Shown: positions 1-9,160, numbered from the stretch's first letter. The stretch: 64,000 nucleotides of DNA from Paramoeba atlantica (GCA_977017575.1 CDRNVI010000024.1:1-64000); one strand, 5' to 3'. The notes: generated from the letters alone by a model not told the origin. Numbers and translations: made by a program.

Positions 1-111
1 CCTGAATACACCGAGCTTGCGGACAAACCACGTCTTTGGTTGGGGGGGACAAACTACGTATGGGGGGGCTCCCCCGTGCTGCCATGAAAAGTCTTATTTA
101 ATAATAAAATG
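1..111. other. Unassigned window edge with G tracts
   Basis: This stretch contains two runs of seven G around 43-49 and 62-68, followed by a C run, like the G/C-run ends of the mobile elements elsewhere in the window. No gene is visible. It is probably the end of a repeat element that continues to the left. Confidence 0.3.
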
Positions 112-126
112 AACAAGGTACAGAAA
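112..126 (-). repeat. Spliced-leader-like motif copy 1
   Basis: Read on the minus strand this is TTTCTGTACCTTGTT, close to the 3' end of kinetoplastid spliced-leader exons (family knowledge: TTTCTGTACTWTATTG). Other copies lie at 3437-3452, 14908-14921 and 27716-27730. It is probably a scar of a retro-copied trans-spliced transcript. That reading is an inference. Confidence 0.45.
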
Positions 127-299
127 GTCGTCGTCGCTGCGACAATTTGATGTTCATGCGCTCGTTGGCGCAGAGATACAGCCCTCGATGCGACAGCCGA
201 TATCATCGGCACAATCCGTAATGACGGATGTCGCACCAAGGGGGTTAGCACGGACTCTTTCAAGAACAACAACACTGATATAGATCATTTAAGGAGGTT

Positions 300-590
300 A
301 AACTGTTTGCCATACTAATTTTCACACTTAGGTTAGGTTATCGTCGCAACGTTGCCTTAGGTTAATTAGCCGTGATTATCTTCCTAGCTTTTTTTTTTAT
401 CTTCCTAGATGGGCGTGGCTAGTTTTACTGTTACTACCTAGCTAGTTTGAGACAACTTACCTGAAATTGCGAGACGAGCGGTACACCAGCTTCACGGTAT
501 ACTAAATTAGTTTTCAACCAAACCAACATCAAACACATAAAAACGAAATGCATCTTGCAGAAAAGAAAAGAAATAAAATCGGACAATATG
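300..590. other. Intergenic, nothing recognised
   Basis: The stretch has short TTAGGTTA-like repeats around 329-341 and a T run near 390, and no supported gene. Short open frames here lack homology or codon bias. Confidence 0.4.
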
Positions 591-591
591 C

Positions 592-638
592 TGGCGGGGG
601 GGTGGGGGAGATGGGGTGGGGGGAGGCTGGGGGGGTTA
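592..638 (+). other. G-run tract with quadruplex potential
   Basis: At least five runs of four to seven G occur within about 45 bases (GGGGGGG, GGGGG, GGGG, GGGGGG, GGGGGGG). The plus strand could form a G-quadruplex. The tract immediately precedes a minus-strand lysine-rich relic. Confidence 0.5.
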
Positions 639-854
639 CTCACTGTTTTCTCCTTCATATTTTACAGAAGCCTTAGATAATTCCAACTCCTGGATCTCTT
701 GAGTTGGCATTTTTCGTTTCGTTTGCATCTTCTTGGGGGTTGAAAATGCTGGTGATAGTTTTGAAGCTGGCAGTTTCTGTTTCTGTGATCTCTTTCGCAG
801 TTTCTTTGGAGCTTCTCCTGTAGATATGGATCTCTTTTGTTCGTTTGGTAACAT
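636..854 (-). pseudogene. Lysine-rich tail relic of a retroelement ORF
   Basis: This is a 72-codon open frame rich in Lys, Ser and Pro. Its composition is similar to the basic tails that follow the RNase H relics at 7710-8160 (minus) and 10496-10789 (plus). No catalytic motif is present. It is best read as a detached C-terminal piece of the same retrotransposon family. It could also be chance coding. Confidence 0.3.
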
Positions 855-1080
855 TTCTTTATCGGTCTTTGGAAGTGTATTTTTTGCATTTTTCTCCTGG
901 TTGGTTTTTTCTGTTTTCTGCGACAGAGGAAGACCCCGCTACCAACAACAATGTTAACCCCCCCGCAAAATGGCCCTTGCCCCTCGACAAAAAGGGGGAT
1001 AAAAAACTGAGTTTCGTTTTGAGACTAAAAAATCGGGCCTCTCGTCCTCAGTTGAATTTTTTTATCGACTCCCTTAAGAA

Positions 1081-1133
1081 GGAGAGGAGAAGAAGAAGAC
1101 ACGGAGGGCTAGCCGCTAGGGTAGAGTCTCCAA
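1081..1133 (-). repeat. SINE-2 3'-end fragment
   Basis: The stretch matches the 3' end of the second SINE-like family at 2922-2978: a (GAA)n run, then ACACGGAGGGCT and TAGGGTAGAGTCT. Only the last 50 or so bases of the element are present, which is a 5'-truncated copy relative to minus-strand transcription. Confidence 0.5.
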
Positions 1134-1137
1134 AAAA

Positions 1138-1505
1138 AACCAAATCATTCCGGATTGCTCCGGATGGTCACTGGCAAGCCAGACCCTTCACAGACAGATT
1201 TGGAAGTTCCGAGGCCGACGTTCTCTACCAGTTTCCGCTTGTCCAAGGCGGCACCAACGTGCTGTTGCCAACACGCTGCGTCGACGAACTGTACGTCAAC
1301 ACGGCTTACCCAAGAGTTTTAAGCTGGGTAAGGGAGCTGGTTCCCTGAGGGGAGGGTCCGGGACGATCCTCCGAGTACTGGGCCTAGTTGGTTATCAGCC
1401 CAGCCTCTTAGAGTGAGGCCGCCGGGAATATTGCGATGAGCGGGTTTGAACTCGCCTTCTGAGCACCATGTGCTTCAAACTTTGAGTTCTTGCCACTCCG
1501 CCACC
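1138..1505 (-). repeat. SINE-1 copy 1 (tRNA-like head, minus)
   Basis: A copy of a roughly 370-bp repeat also found at 2600-2921 plus 3346-3415 (interrupted), 13823-14202 and in fragments at 3909-4022, 11079-11150 and 14925-15056. On the minus strand it begins with a tRNA-like head near 1505. A B-box-like GTTCAAACC lies near 1445-1455. It ends in short ATTTGG-type repeats near 1138. It encodes nothing conserved. A tRNA-like head with a repeated simple tail marks a SINE presumably mobilised by the RT elements nearby. No clear target duplication was found for this copy. Confidence 0.65.
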
Positions 1506-1960
1506 TCCACCTCGTCACTGAGTGCAGCAACAAAACTGCGTTTGTTTGATTGCCTCGCTTATCCAATCATGACCTTTGGTGCCGCTTCGCTTTCCATATC
1601 CAACATAATGCTTCGGCAAACAGAAGTTGAGCTCAATATGATGCGAAGATTTTGCTATAATTGTGCTAAACTGGACGAGTTTTGACACTGCTACACTATC
1701 GAGTGACTTTATTGCGGCACTCCTCGTTTCTCCACCGTACATCGCGTTAGTCGGGCTAAAATTGTTGGTCACATTCTAAGGCACTCATTCATGTTTCGAG
1801 ATCTTATTCAGTGGAAATGCAGCGATAGGAAACGAAATCCCTCACCAAGCGAAGCTTGCTTTCACGATCTGGACATTACCGAAGAACAAGCCCTCGTATA
1901 CGCTCAGGATCGAGATCACTGGAAAAAGTTACGTGAAGATTTAAAGGTACCCACTCGCAC
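1506..1960 (+). pseudogene. Non-LTR reverse transcriptase, 3' part, decayed
   Basis: Frames here read like the C-terminal end of a non-LTR retrotransposon RT: ATKLRLFDC, VELNMMRRF, a VSRAKIVGHILRHS-like stretch and a terminal DRDHWKKL. The same motifs in the same order end the better preserved copy at 6840-7258. At least two in-frame stops (about 1683 and 1705) break it. It lies directly after the head of SINE-1 copy 1, so the SINE probably inserted into it. It is a dead relic with no function. Confidence 0.65.
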
Positions 1961-2090
1961 CATTATCTGTCATAAACGCGGCACCCTTATCTGCCATAGA
2001 AACTCGCACCCTTATCTGTCATACAGCACCCTTGTCTGTCATAATGCACCCTTATCTGTCATATAAGCCGCACCCTTATCTGTCATAAAC
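1951..2090 (+). repeat. Tandem repeat, CACCCTTATCTGTCATA unit
   Basis: About six imperfect copies of GCACCCTTATCTGTCATA occur, spaced by 5-12 variable bases, directly after the RT relic. They may be 3'-terminal repeats of that retrotransposon or an independent minisatellite. Confidence 0.65.
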
Positions 2091-2094
2091 CGAT

Positions 2095-2205
2095 TAAAAA
2101 GAAGTCGACCCCTTCAAAAAAATTTCAAGGCCTAAAAAAGATTTCAACCCCTAAAAAAAAATCGACCCCTAAAAAAAAATTTCAACACCTTCCAAAAATT
2201 TACAA
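2095..2205 (+). repeat. A-rich tandem repeat, TCAACCCCTAAAAAA unit
   Basis: Four to five degenerate copies of a roughly 20-base unit (TTTCAACCCCTAAAAAAA) follow the preceding tandem array. There is no coding potential. Confidence 0.55.
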
Positions 2206-2246
2206 TTTTGCCACACAGTTAACATAAAAAATAGGTAACCTCAATT

Positions 2247-2345
2247 GTGCTCCCGGTGAGGCCCCGGAGTTGCGAGAGGCCTCCATACCCCACAACTACC
2301 ACCTTCCCCCCTATTTAGCGGGGGTCGCGCGAGCGACCCCTGCTC
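2247..2345 (-). repeat. Half copy of the palindromic element at 5180-5332
   Basis: Reverse complement of 5250-5330. It shares the CGGTGAGGCCCCGGAGTTGC block, the GGTATGGAGGCC block and the CTACCACCTTCCCCC arm with GCGGGGGTCGCGCGAGC. It is a solo arm of that foldback family. Confidence 0.6.
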
Positions 2346-2599
2346 CTCTTCCTCTTTCTTCCTCTTTCTTCCTCTTTGCTCCTTGTTTAGGGTGACACTA
2401 ATCTGTTGCTGGCTGTATCGCCGTTCCAGAAGGCTGGTCACTAGTCCAATTACTTCGCCGTCTACTTTCCGGTGGCGGACCAAGCGCTTTGACATTGTAT
2501 TCTTCGCCGTTCGTTCGGCCAAGCGAGGGTCATACACGTAGCACTCGAACCGCTCCCGGATTACGAAAATTTGTATGTGTGCAAAGTTAAATCTCATAA

Positions 2600-2921
2600 T
2601 CCAAAATCCAAATCATTCCGGATCGCTCCGGATGGTCACTGGCAAGCCAGGCCCTTCACAGACAGATTTGGAAGTTCCGAGGCCGACGTCCTCTACCAGT
2701 TTCCGCTTTTCCAAGGCGGCACCAACGTGCTGTTGCCAACACGCTGCGTCGACGAATTGTACGTCAACACGGCTTACCCAAGAGGTGTAAGCCGGGTAAG
2801 GGAGCTGGTTCCCTGAGGGGAGGGTCCGGGACGATCCTCCGAGTACTGGGCCTAGTTGGTTATCAGCCCAGCCTCTTAGAGTGAGGCCGCCGGGGATATT
2901 GCGATGAGCGGGTTTGAAGAA
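2600..2921 (-). repeat. SINE-1 copy 2, body and 3' end
   Basis: Body of a SINE-1 copy, nearly identical to 1138-1455 and 13836-14150. The head of the same copy lies at 3346-3415. The element was split by SINE-2, inserted at GCGGGTTTRAA, which occurs at 2910-2920 and again at 3346-3356. Confidence 0.7.
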
Positions 2922-3345
2922 GAAGAAGAAGAAGAAGACACGGAGGGCTCTGCAGCGCCAACCGTTAGGGTAGAGTCTCAGGCCACCGACCTTCATCGTG
3001 TTGCTACCCCCTTCCCAGACGGCACTCGACGCCTTGCGGCCCGAGCACGGCTACCCAACCGTAGCTACCAGGACGGGCGTCCACCCCGTTGCATCGTGTA
3101 GGCTGTGTCTCAAGCCTCCTTTGCGTAAGCATCTCGCAATTTATCGGCTGCGCTGGAGCCTGGTTCAGCTCGGCGGTTCCGGGTCGGTCCTCCAGGGGAG
3201 CGGGGTTGGGTGTGGGCCTTGAAGGCACTCCTGATCGCTTTCCCTTTGCAGTGAGGCCGCCAGGTTGCGAGTTTTGTCGATAGCGGGAATCGAACCCACA
3301 ACCTGCAGGTTGTAAGGCCCACCGTCTAACAACTACGCGAGCACC
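2922..3345 (-). repeat. SINE-2 (tRNA-like head, TTC tail) nested in SINE-1
   Basis: On the minus strand the element starts with a tRNA-like head at about 3279-3345. It continues through a GC-rich body and ends in a (TTC)n run at 2922-2940. An 11-base near-duplication GCGGGTTTRAA flanks it, consistent with retroposition into SINE-1. A 3'-end fragment occurs at 1081-1133. The body shares short words with SINE-1 (for example GGCGGCCTCAC), so the two families may be related. Confidence 0.6.
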
Positions 3346-3350
3346 GCGGG
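3279..3350 (-). other. tRNA-like SINE head
   Basis: On the minus strand GCGGTGCTCGCGTAGTTGTTAGACGG is followed by GTGGGTTCGATTCCCGC. That is a good T arm with a perfect pol III B box (GGTTCGATTCC), and a D-arm-like A-box region is present. The anticodon stem does not pair well: ACAACCTGCAGGTTGT forms an alternative perfect hairpin. This makes a functional tRNA unlikely. I read it as the tRNA-derived head of SINE-2. Confidence 0.5.
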
Positions 3351-3415
3351 TTTAAACTCGCCGTCTGAGCACCATGTGCTTCAAACTTTGAATTCTTGCC
3401 CCTCCGCCACCTCCG
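3346..3415 (-). repeat. SINE-1 copy 2, tRNA-like head
   Basis: This is the detached head of SINE-1 copy 2, separated from its body by SINE-2. The minus strand gives GGCGGAGGGGCAAGAATTC at the start and a B-box-like GTTTAAACCC near the end. It matches 14150-14202 apart from point changes. Confidence 0.6.
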
Positions 3416-3419
3416 CCCC

Positions 3420-3465
3420 TTTTTAGCTTCTCATACCAACAAGGTACAGAAATTGCATCTTTATC
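3420..3465 (-). ncRNA. Spliced-leader RNA fragment (exon end plus intron start)
   Basis: On the minus strand the segment reads AATTTCTGTACCTTGTTG followed at once by GTATGAGAAGCT. Kinetoplastid SL RNAs have an exon ending TTTCTGTACTWTATTG and an intron beginning GTATGAGAAGC (family knowledge), so exon, splice site and intron start agree over about 27 bases with two differences. The rest of the SL intron and the Sm site are absent: SINE-1 starts about 15 bases later. It is therefore not a working SL gene but a fragment fused to the SINE 5' end. Confidence 0.55.
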
Positions 3466-3727
3466 GTTAAATCTCATAATGGGAACGAATATAGCGACAA
3501 AGCTGATGTCTTGGCTCTCTCGGCGTCACGAAGACCTTTAAAATCACAAGCGGCAAAGAGGTTGAAGACGATAAAGGCTCCTTCTTCTTCTTCTGACCCC
3601 GTATCCTCGCCAGAAGTGACACTCATATTGCGCCCAAGAAGGAATGTTGACACTATTTCATCCATACGCAAGAATCCAGCGCAAGAATCAACACCAGCTT
3701 GAACCCAGGACCTCGTACACTAAAACA

Positions 3728-3898
3728 ACTTCAAAACAATGGGAAAATCTTTTTCTAAAGGAGGTAAACAAGGGGTTCTACGAAACCCTACAGTGCATTG
3801 AAGAAGGGCGGCAACGATTTCCAATCGGGCCAAATGAAACCCACATTTATACAGATGGAGCACGAATCGTTAAAAAGGATGAAACTCACACAGGTTGT
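3728..3898 (+). pseudogene. RNase H N-terminal relic
   Basis: The frame reads CIEEGRQRFPIGPNETHIYTDGA, and HIYTDGA is the first catalytic Asp motif of RNase H. The same block recurs near 7350-7430 (HIYIDA) and 9670-9755 (HIYTDG). The frame is cut by a SINE-1 fragment at 3909. It is a relic of the local non-LTR family. Confidence 0.55.
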
Positions 3899-3908
3899 GC
3901 CCGCCCAT

Positions 3909-4022
3909 CGCAATATTCCAGGCGGCCTCACTCTAAGAGGCTGGGCTGATAACCGAATAGGCCCAGTACTCGGAGGACCGTCCCGGACCCTCCCCTCAGG
4001 GAACCAGCTCCCTTACCCGGCT
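3909..4022 (+). repeat. SINE-1 fragment, plus orientation
   Basis: The stretch runs from CGCAATATTCCAGGCGGCC to CAGCTCCCTTACCCGGCT and is the reverse complement of 14030-14140. Head and 3' end are both missing. Confidence 0.6.
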
Positions 4023-4084
4023 CGTTCCGTCGTGGGCTCCAAAAGAGCCTTAGGAGAGGCAGAGCACATTGCCTGTTGAGATCT

Positions 4085-4352
4085 TTCAATTTCTCAGGGA
4101 AGGAGATCACTTTTGAGGTCTTAGATAGGACCCATTCTTCCTCCCTGTCCTCCGACTCCCAAATGAAAGCCCCCAGAAGTTTAACCCCCCCGGGGAGTGA
4201 ATCATTCTGATTCCGGAAAACTCAGAGAAGAGGTTGTGCTCCCTCGTGGCCACTTTACATTTGGCCGCGTTTAGGCGCAACCCAATCCAATCCAATAAGA
4301 CCGACTTAAAGTCGGTTGAAAAACTTAACACTGTCACCTTGAAAGCTTTCAT
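4085..4352 (-). pseudogene. Reverse transcriptase fragment
   Basis: The minus-strand frame contains FKSVLLDWIGLRLNAAKCKVA, typical of the segment after the catalytic YxDD box of RTs, where the motif is G-L-x-L-N-x-x-K. A related plus-strand fragment (KSAFLDWIGL) lies at 8999-9160. This RT differs from the one at 5925-7258, so a second retroelement family is represented. No start and no catalytic box are left. Confidence 0.45.
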
Positions 4353-4564
4353 CTATCACCTCCAAGTTCGTTATTATAAGGTCGGAACTGTCCCTCTTGT
4401 CGCTGAAGCAGGGGGCGCGCTTTCACCCCTTCACCCCTCCCCGACTCACTCCCCTGGAGTGAGTGTGCTTCCCCCTCTCGGCTTTTTTCGACTTGTCTTT
4501 TTCCTCTCCGAGAGGGACATGCGTCATGGTGGCCTCCCTTGAGGACCACTAGACGTGTCCTCCG

Positions 4565-4790
4565 CCGACGAGACTCGGTTCTCTGCACCTGGCGGTCGCC
4601 CAGCTCTCCGCACCTCGGCTCTGTCGCAGCTCTCTGCACCCGGATTGCCCCCGAAACTGTAATATGGGGATTACGCATCCGGCTCTCTGCACCTGCACAT
4701 GACAACCGAGCTCTCTGCACATGCACATGACAACCGAGCTCTCTGCACCTGGGACGCCAGCTCTCCGCACCCGCACACCTCCGGCGAGGA
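4565..4790. repeat. Tandem AGCTCTCTGCACCTG repeats
   Basis: Seven or so copies of AGCTCTCYGCACCTG or CACCCG occur with spacers of 10-30 bases. One larger 36-base unit containing CATGACAACCG is duplicated at 4690-4745. The apparent minus-strand peptide repeats follow from this. Confidence 0.6.
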
Positions 4791-5012
4791 CGAAACCTCA
4801 CGTGATCCACCCGTCGTATGCGGGATAAGGACATGGTGAGTAAATCTCTGCACTATAAGTGCATGATAAAACAAGCGTACTTAAGTATGTAATATATGTG
4901 TGTGATGCGGTACAAAAAAACAATATTTTTCCCATAACCTACAAATAATCCCTCCAAGTTTACAAAAATGCGATTCCATCAATTCTTTCCTTACTTGGAC
5001 GGTTTGGCACCC

Positions 5013-5495
5013 GCACATTTATAATGCATATTAAGCTGCACATTGCTAATGCATATAGCACATTTATAATGCTTATAACAATAGTGATTTTTTTGGACAC
5101 CTCAACTTATTTTTTTTTGCAGCATTCACCGGTTTATGTCGCAGACGGGTAAACAAGGTCTGGGGTTATTGGCCAGGCCGGCCCGGTTCGGCCTCTCATA
5201 TTCCCCAAAACAACTACCACCTTCCCCCCATTTATCAGGGGTCGCTCGCGCGACCCCCGCTAAATAGGGGGGGAAGGTGGTAGTTGTGGGGTATGGAGGC
5301 CTCTCGCAACTCCGGGGCCTCACCGGGAGCAAAGGTGAAACCCATTTGCGTCCCTGGCTAAATGTGTTTTTCGGCTAGTCCGCCTGGTGGAAATGTTTTG
5401 TGCTATATGCATTATAAATGTGCTATATGCATTATAATGTGCCGTATTAATATGCATTATAAATGTGCCTTAATATGCATTATAAATGTGCTGAT
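5013..5495. repeat. Inverted-repeat element with central palindrome
   Basis: The outer arms are AT-rich arrays of CACATTTATAATGCATA (5013-5077) and their reverse complement TGCATTATAAATGTGC (5398-5490). The centre holds a palindrome of about 36-base arms at 5207-5245 and 5249-5290 (CAACTACCACCTTCCCCCC against its complement), with GTCGCTCGCGCGAC at the tip. A solo arm of the inner part occurs at 2247-2345. The nested symmetry suggests a foldback-type mobile element. Confidence 0.6.
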
Positions 5496-5924
5496 GGGTT
5501 TCCTATTACCGCCAGTTCTCGCAACCTTACCTCGGAGCACACTCCGTGCCTCAGCTTCGCGCTTGGATGCAGGAATGTCTCGCGCTGGCCCATTTACAAG
5601 GGATTTCCTTTTGAGTAAGGCCTTTAAAGGCCATAACGGCTGTGAATTCTCCTCATTTTCCGATTTGTCAGTTGGGTTTCTCCTTTTTGGTATCGGAGGC
5701 CAAGCCACTTTACGCGCTGCTAAAAGTGCTAGGCTCTGCCTCTTCATTCCATGTATTTCCAATGTGCGCCCTTACGTTGCACAAGTATATGGTATAAGAA
5801 TTAAAATTTAGGAATCGAAGCTGAAGATCCACATCATGCATCAAGTCACCATTTTTTATTCCACTTTATCCCACTATAGCCTGTGAACTTGGCTGCCACC
5901 TTGGAAATCGCCCTTTGAATCCCG
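5496..5924. other. Intergenic, no gene supported
   Basis: An open frame crosses this stretch on the plus strand, but it starts inside the repeat array at 5362-5490 and has no recognisable domain. I see nothing else. Confidence 0.35.
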
Positions 5925-7440
5925 ATGGCGAAGAGGATTGGGGCCATAGGGTCCCAATTTATAACCACTTTTAAAGTGGTTTGCGATTTCTTTTCAAACA
6001 TAGGAAACGACGATCGGGGAAACCGAGACATCGAATTTGACGAGGCGAGGAAATCATTGATTCCAATAAGAGATGAATGGTTTACCGAAGAAGAGTTTCA
6101 GATTAGAGCCCCCAGGCTAGCACGAAACAAAGCCCTTGGAATTGATGAAATACCCGTCGAAGTGCTTATTATGATGGTGGAACACGGAAAATTACGGCGC
6201 ACACTCCCTGATCTTATCAATAATGTCTCCGAAACTGGTGTTGCCCCCGGCTGTTGGAAGAACGTGCTACAAGTTTCAATTCCGAAAAAGGGTAATCTTA
6301 CTCAAATCAACAATTGGCGCCCCATATGCCTTGTCAAAAGCGTGGTCAAACTGATGATATTGCAGCGCATTCGGCCTTCGATTGAATCAGTGCTTCGCGG
6401 GAGTCAATTTGGTTTTCGATCAGAACGATCGACTGCAGGGGCTCAGCGGTTGCTTAATGAAACGAAGACTCGAGCATCCAGAGATAAATCGGGAATCCAA
6501 GAGGTGAGGTTGCGGGGTATTAACTGTGCTGATGAAATTGCCCTGCTGGCTCCCACAAAGGGTGAACTGTCAAAGATGATTGACTCTACCGCACACGAAG
6601 CGAAACAAGCTAATTTACACATCGCCGTTGGCCAGAATAAAACTGTTTGGTTGGCTTTTGGAAAAATTCCTGGTGGGACGCGCGATCTACGTAGTAACTC
6701 ATTCGGCAAGATTCCATATGTCGACAAATACCGTTATTTAGGGAATATGCAAGATGCGTCCAACTATTCTTCTTCTGTGAAAGATAGGCTCCGACTAACG
6801 TGGGCAGGGTTTCGGAAACTCAAGGGCATTTGGGAATCACCACTGAGCGTGGCGACAAAATTGCCATTATTTGACTGGTATACCCCGTACTCACATTTGG
6901 AGCAGCTGCTATAACGATTCCTAATTACATGATTCGCTCAATTGAGGTTGAAATCAATATGATGCGGAGATTCGCTTGTCAATGCGCGAAGCTGGACGAA
7001 CTTGGGCACTGTTACCCACTGGAGTCTCTGTATTTTGGAACGCCACGATTCTCAACCGTGCACCACGTGAGCCGCGTAAAGCTTGTTGGCCATACCCTCC
7101 GACATTCCCCGACTTTTCAGCACCTTCTAAAATGGAAATGCCGAGAAACACCACGCACTATGTCACCAGCTGAGGCATGCATTGGAGACTTAGGGATAAC
7201 TCTGGAAGAGACCTTAGTATACCCCCAAGATCGCGATCACTGGCGCACTCTGCTATAGTTTGCAGCAAACACTAGGACCACTGCCGAATAATACTCGCGT
7301 TATAACATCACAATGGAAGTCTCTGTAAGCGTGGCGTCGAAAAGGAAAACTTATGTGATTTACAATTCTTGGAAGAAGGTAGCGACTCATTCCCTATTAA
7401 AGATAAAGAAGCTCATATTTACATAGATGCACCCGTAACT
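5925..7440 (+). pseudogene. Non-LTR retrotransposon RT plus RNase H start, defective
   Basis: The main frame (5925-6914) reads as a non-LTR reverse transcriptase. It has the finger motifs RNKALGIDEIP, then VSIPKKGNLTQINNWRPICL, then GSQFGFRSERSTAGA. The next motif is NCADEIALLAP, which stands where YADDIALLA is expected. About 70-100 residues between the finger and the catalytic box are missing, and the catalytic YADD has become CADE, so the enzyme is dead. A stop at 6912-6914 and a frame change lead to the C-terminal block (6929-7258) ending DRDHWRTLL. The RNase H start EEGSDSFPIKDKEAHIYIDA follows near 7370-7430. This is the best preserved copy of the local RT/RNase H family. Family knowledge places it near RTE or Jockey-like elements, but the clade is not settled. 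Confidence 0.75.
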
Positions 7441-7709
7441 GAAGTTTCCTTCAGTTAAGAGTTTTACAGTTTTATCAAAAATAGTATAGTTCTTTCCGCT
7501 TCTGGCCCCGATTTCTTTACGGAAACTTTTCAAACAACGTCTCGTTTTGAAAATTTCATAATTCCTCATCAATTGTATGTGAGTATTGAACTTTAGTACT
7601 TAGCTAAAATATCCGGTTTTAAACCGTAGCAATCACGACAGCATCAACGAAACATTTCCACACTTTCCAATAAGTGAGCCCAGATACAATTATATTTTGT
7701 TAAGGCACC

Positions 7710-8465
7710 CTATCACTGCTTTCTTCAGATTCATTAGCTCTCGTTTTATGTAGGACTTCTTTCTTCTTTCCCCCTTTTTTCTTTTCCCCTTTCACCGTGC
7801 ATTTTGATGATGATCCACCTTTTTCATTCGTAGACAACTTGCGTGTAGTTACCAATTTTGATTTCAGAACTATATGATTGGTGTTATCATGGATTTCGCC
7901 TGACGAATGGGACCTTTTTATTTGCGGAAATCTTTTCTTCAATGCTTTATCAGTCTTGTCTTGAAGTGTGCATGGTTTTCTTCCCTCGCTGCGTAAATCT
8001 TTTTGCTTTTTCTGCGTTTCTTCCGGTCGTACGTTTCTTGAGCGCTTGTCCGAGGATGCATTGTCCTTTGATGGCCGGACAATGTTGTGCTTATTTTTTT
8101 GTTCCTGCGACGAAATTTCTTTTGTATTTCGTGTTTTATAACGCTACCTTAAACATTTAGCAGGCCGAAGTGCTACTAAATTGTCAGGGAATCCGCACTG
8201 TCATTGTAGGGATTTTCGTTTTGCGCTTTTACTTTGACACAAAAAATCCTTTTAGTAACTCGAATGCTCGAATATGTTTTCTGAAGCTGTGTAAGAAGTT
8301 CGTTTCCCTCAAAAGCTAAGAACCCGATGAGACGATATATTTGCATGACGTTGTGGAAAAAATTCCATATGTATTCAGAATCAGTATGTAGGAAGATGTC
8401 GTTGCCATAATAATTCGCTTGATTAAGAGCCTCGATTGCCGCATAGGCTTCTACTGCAGGTGCTG
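7710..8465 (-). pseudogene. RNase H domain with lysine-rich tail, relic
   Basis: Read on the minus strand, 8180-8465 gives EAYAAIEALNQANYY, then IFLHTDSEY, then a stretch ending NENPYNDSADSLT. These are the second, third and fourth catalytic regions of retrotransposon RNase H. A stop follows, and the frame at 7700-7942 gives a Lys/Ser-rich tail. It lies tail to tail with the plus-strand relic at 8535-8695. Confidence 0.55.
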
Positions 8466-8534
8466 AGTGGGAAGCTTGTGTTGGCGGTCTAGTTCCGGAT
8501 GAGAAAGTACAAAATGGAAAGGTATTAAAAGACC

Positions 8535-8695
8535 TTGATTTTGAGATTCGTTCCCTACAAGCTAAGAATATAAAAAGTTATGCGAGTAAGGTGAAATCAC
8601 ACAATGGTAATCCCCACAATGAAAAAGCGGATGCGTTAGCACTTGCTCTCGTAAGCCTGTTCCTTCCCTATAAATTAGGAGGAAGAAAACGTTAA
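8535..8695 (+). pseudogene. RNase H C-terminal relic
   Basis: The frame reads SKVKSHNGNPHNEKADALALAL, the final RNase H motif (KSHN..N.KAD..A). No upstream catalytic region is attached. Confidence 0.5.
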
Positions 8696-8998
8696 ATAAG
8701 AATACGGAGGAGCTTGTAGACTCTCCCCAAAAGAAGGGCATATTACGTCCAAAAGCTAATGTTCAACGTGTTGCCAAAAACAAACGCAAGATATCTAACA
8801 CTGGGGGAGAACCGGTCAACAACAGGGGCACATTACTTCCCACTAGTACTGGAGTAAAATCGTCGGAAGAGAGTGATGAAGCTCATAATGTTGAAAAAGA
8901 TAAAAGTTATGAACAATCAAGAGTGCTTCTCTAAAAGGTGGATAATGAGAGGGAAGATTCACCTAAGAGGAAGGTGTCTTCACGAAAAACAAAATAGT

Positions 8999-9160
8999 AG
9001 TTTTATCAGCCAATGTAAATCGGCCTTTTTGGATTGGATTGGACTTCTGGAGGTAAAAGTCCCCGTTTGCGAGCAAGGCCCAACTGTGAGCGTAGCCCTG
9101 GGACATAATTATATTTTTTGGCGACTCGCGCGCTCCAGCGCGCGGGTCGTGCACTGAGGA
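8999..9160 (+). pseudogene. Reverse transcriptase fragment (second RT family)
   Basis: The frame SQCKSAFLDWIGL corresponds to KSVLLDWIGLRLN of the minus-strand fragment at 4085-4352. The sequence diverges after about 15 residues. It is an isolated relic. Confidence 0.35.

Larger units (their letters stand above)
2550..3720 (+). pseudogene. RNase H relic split by nested SINEs
   Basis: Two flanks of one decayed RNase H frame are visible. The left flank reads YVCKVKSHN up to 2599. The right flank restarts with KSHNGNEYSDKADVLAL from 3466, then gives a basic tail. The KSHN...DKAD..A motif corresponds to the last catalytic Asp region of retrotransposon RNase H. The insertion between them (2600-3465) is flanked on both sides by GTTAAATCTCATAAT, a 15-base duplication at 2585-2599 and 3466-3480. 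The frame is otherwise non-functional. Confidence 0.6.

Noticed and set aside
329-341. Telomere-like TTAGGTTAGG
   Set aside because: Only two units and not TTAGGG; too short to be a telomeric tract.
3279-3350. Functional tRNA gene on the minus strand
   Set aside because: The T arm and B box are good, but the anticodon stem does not pair and an alternative hairpin is perfect. It fits a SINE head better.
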